Positions 5,666 through 7,238 of a stretch of 7,238 nucleotides of DNA are shown here, in pieces. Position 1 is the first letter of the stretch. Each line of letters starts with the position of its first letter. The position numbers were made by a program, and so were the translations under genes. The notes under the pieces are model-generated. The model had not been told where the DNA came from and did not search any database. It worked only from the letters and a program-made list of their open reading frames with translations. The stretch covers positions 1 to 7,238 of the forward strand of contig JAEHCY010000331.1 of NCBI GenBank assembly GCA_016880695.1, given 5' to 3'. This stretch comes from Chromatiaceae bacterium. GTDB lineage: Bacteria > Pseudomonadota > Gammaproteobacteria > Chromatiales > Chromatiaceae.

Positions 5666-6916
5666 TCATGGGAGACAGGCGTCCAGCTCCGCCACCAGAC
5701 GCCCTGCCGCTCCGGCAGACCCCATCAATTCGATCAACTGCCCTGCCATCAGGTTGCGCGCCGCCCCATTCTCCAGAAGGTTCACCAGGGTTTCTGCGAT
5801 TCGGACCACATCGACCGGCCCTTGCAGCTCGGGCACCAGCTCACGCTGGGCCCGCACATTGGGGTAGGCATAATAACCCATCCCATCCGCCATGCGCTTG
5901 AGCAGGAATTGCCGCAGGGTAGGCCCCAACCGGGGGACGCGCTCGAGGACCCCCGGCAATCCGGCGAACAAACGGAAATCGGCTGCGAACGGCGCCACCA
6001 CCAACATCGGGATGCCGAGCGCCGCCGCCTCCGCCGTGGTGGTACCAGGGGTGCAGACCATCAGATCGGCCCGTGCCAGGGCCTGCTCCCGTGCCAAGAT
6101 GGGCATGGGCGGCTGATCCTCGGCCCACTGGAGGGCACTGCCCTCGGCCGTGGCGATGATCCGCACCGCCCCCGATCCTGGCACCTCGGGCTCCAACGCC
6201 CGCGCGAGCTGGGTATCGGTGACGAAGGGGGAGCGCGCGACCAGAAAGCGCACCGAGGGAACACGGCACCCAACCGCCGCGGCCACCGCCGGGATACGCG
6301 GCAGATAGTGGCGCAACTGTAGCGTACGGCTGCCCGGAAAAAACCCGAGGGTGAGGCCGGCAGCGGGGCTCCCGAGAAGGCCACCGCGCGCTGTCCGCAG
6401 ATCGGCCACCGCATCCACCAGCAGATCCCCCACGATGATGTGCCGCCCACCGTCAGCGGGCGCGTTCGCCGCGGCGCAAGACTCCCGAGTGGCGCAGAAG
6501 ACCCGCGCAAAACCTCTATTCCAGGTTAGGGGCCGTTCGCTATAGGCCACCACCGGTCGCCGCCAGCGAGCACCCAGTCGCAGGCTAAGGGCGGGCGCCC
6601 CGCCGAGATGGAGTAGGAGCGATGGCGGCTGCCCGCCCCAAGCGGCCGGCAGCCGCCCACCAGCCACCAGTCGTAGGGCCGAACCGGCGTCGAGAACACT
6701 GTTGAACCGGTCCCCAGCACGCGCCACCTCGGCCACCCGCGGGCTCGCCAACCACCGCGGCCAGATCAGGAGTGAGAAACGCCAGGGTTTTCCCGCGCGC
6801 CGCGCCGCCTCCATGAGCGGATCCGCCCACCCCACGAGCTCCCCCGGACCACAACCGCAGAGCAGGAGATGGGCCGATTCCGGCCCCTCGTCGGGGTAGG
6901 GAAAGGTCTCTCGCAT
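5666..6916 (-). CDS. Divergent LpxB-like glycosyltransferase
   Basis: Protein of 416 residues with the two-domain layout of LpxB (GT-B fold) but strongly diverged. Parallels with Lpx[15 protein letters not shown] (17-30) in place of [19 protein letters not shown] (191-201) for the LPGSR loop with Arg197; VGDLLVDAV (162-170) for [27 protein letters not shown] (288-307) with Glu296 for SGTATLE; and [18 protein letters not shown] (349-366) for the LPN...VPE segment. The conserved acidic D-x-P-x-F-N motif is absent: the matching place reads [15 protein letters not shown] (101-115). It resembles proteins often annotated as lipid-A-disaccharide synthase-related, with a G-P-G-E N-terminus. I infer a glycosyltransferase with a different donor or acceptor, or a partner of the true LpxB; the reaction is unknown. 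There is no signal peptide. The ATG at 6916 has no obvious SD and is the first gene of the run within the window; lpxD follows after 58 nt. Confidence 0.8.
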   Translation of the reverse strand: MRETFPYPDEGPESAHLLLCGCGPGELVGWADPLMEAARRAGKPWRFSLLIWPRWLASPRVAEVARAGDRFNSVLDAGSALRLVAGGRLPAAWGGQPPSLLLHLGGAPALSLRLGARWRRPVVAYSERPLTWNRGFARVFCATRESCAAANAPADGGRHIIVGDLLVDAVADLRTARGGLLGSPAAGLTLGFFPGSRTLQLRHYLPRIPAVAAAVGCRVPSVRFLVARSPFVTDTQLARALEPEVPGSGAVRIIATAEGSALQWAEDQPPMPILAREQALARADLMVCTPGTTTAEAAALGIPMLVVAPFAADFRLFAGLPGVLERVPRLGPTLRQFLLKRMADGMGYYAYPNVRAQRELVPELQGPVDVVRIAETLVNLLENGAARNLMAGQLIELMGSAGAAGRLVAELDACLP

Positions 6917-7064
6917 CGGTTTATGAGGCCGTGGACGAAGCGTCGATCACAGCGGGTGGGTGATCATCCGCTTCCGGATATCGGGAGTCTAGGCCGTCAT
7001 CGTCCGCCGCAGAAAGGGCGCCCTGGACGATCGGGAATGATGCGGCCTCCGGCCCTCGGGCACC

Positions 7065-7078
7065 GAGCGGTTCCGCTC
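7065..7078. repeat. Short perfect inverted repeat
   Basis: GAGCGG-TT-CCGCTC is a 6-bp perfect palindrome with a 2-nt centre, about 150 nt upstream of the LpxB-like gene. The centre is too small for a stable hairpin, so if it has a function it would be a dimeric-protein site rather than a terminator. In GC-rich DNA a repeat of this size can occur by chance. Confidence 0.25.
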
Positions 7079-7172
7079 CGCCACCCCAGCACCGGAAAAG
7101 CCGCAGTCGGCGTCCGCCGGGATCGGATCGCAATGCCATAACCGCAACCCAAGACTACCCAGTTGCCGATTG

Positions 7173-7200
7173 CCTGGCCCGAGCCTGGTCGAAGGGAACC
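7173..7200. repeat. Possible dispersed intergenic repeat remnant
   Basis: On the minus strand this reads CCCTTCGACCAGGCTCGGGC plus flanks, close to the CCCTTCGAC(A)AGGCTCAGG consensus seen as dispersed intergenic repeats in many high-GC bacteria (from memory). Only one copy is in the window, so the repeat nature is not shown here. Confidence 0.3.
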
Positions 7201-7238
7201 CAGTGACTCCAACCACCGATGCCAATAACATTCGACCC

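Larger units (their letters stand above)
6917..7238. other. Upstream non-coding region; no supported gene
   Basis: The 322 bases before the first gene of the minus-strand run contain several short open frames on both strands (for example 6921-7139, 6989-7231 and 6997-7212 on the minus strand and 6869-7141 on the plus strand). None has a recognisable domain, a Shine-Dalgarno or a clear start, so I call none. The promoter for the operon should lie here or further upstream, but I see no convincing -35/-10 pair; the best (TTTCTG and TAGACT on the minus strand near 6990-7020) is weak. No rho-independent terminator is visible. Confidence 0.6.

Noticed and set aside
5630..6322. Plus-strand open frame of 230 codons opposite the LpxB-like gene
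   Set aside because: Antisense shadow with no domain; the minus strand has the glycosyltransferase motifs.
6980..7025. Possible sigma-70 promoter on the minus strand (TTTCTG, 18-nt spacer, TAGACT)
   Set aside because: Both boxes match the consensus poorly; not better than background.
6921..7231. Short minus-strand open frames upstream of the LpxB-like gene
   Set aside because: Three frames overlap each other without domain, ribosome site or composition that favours one; treated as non-coding.

Overview
This is a GC-rich window from a Gram-negative bacterium. The lipid A enzymes LpxB and LpxD point to an outer membrane with lipopolysaccharide or a similar glycolipid. The overall style (high GC, dense packing, mixed ATG/GTG/TTG starts) suits a high-GC proteobacterium, but nothing here fixes the taxon.

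Layout, left to right. Positions 1-174 (minus strand) hold the N-terminus of a gene that runs off the left edge; it looks like a DUF374 lysophospholipid-type acyltransferase. Diverging from it is a plus-strand cytochrome P450 (210-1628) with all signature motifs. From 1579 to 6916 there are five tightly packed minus-strand genes. In transcription order they encode a divergent LpxB-like glycosyltransferase (5666-6916), LpxD (4417-5607), an atypical acyl carrier protein (4141-4386), a FabF/KAS II-type ketoacyl synthase (2912-4126) and LpxB (1579-2946). The last two overlap by 35 nt, and the 3' ends of lpxB and the P450 gene overlap tail to tail by 50 nt. The last ~320 bases (6917-7238) lie upstream of the minus-strand run; I see no convincing gene there, only weak repeat-like sequence.

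How the genes could work together (inference): a private ACP and ketoacyl synthase would make or elongate an acyl chain. LpxD would put an acyl group on an amino-sugar nucleotide, LpxB and its divergent paralogue would build the glycosidic backbone, and the DUF374 protein could add a further acyl chain. The P450 could oxidise the acyl chain. LpxA, LpxC, LpxH and LpxK are not in the window. The set therefore looks either like a specialised lipid A variant pathway or like an accessory pathway to a lipid A-like glycolipid. The strongest points are the unusual ACP motif (Val-Pro-Ser-Ile in place of Asp-Ser-Leu), the LpxB paralogue that lacks the conserved acidic motif, and the dedicated KAS/ACP pair placed between lpxD and lpxB.
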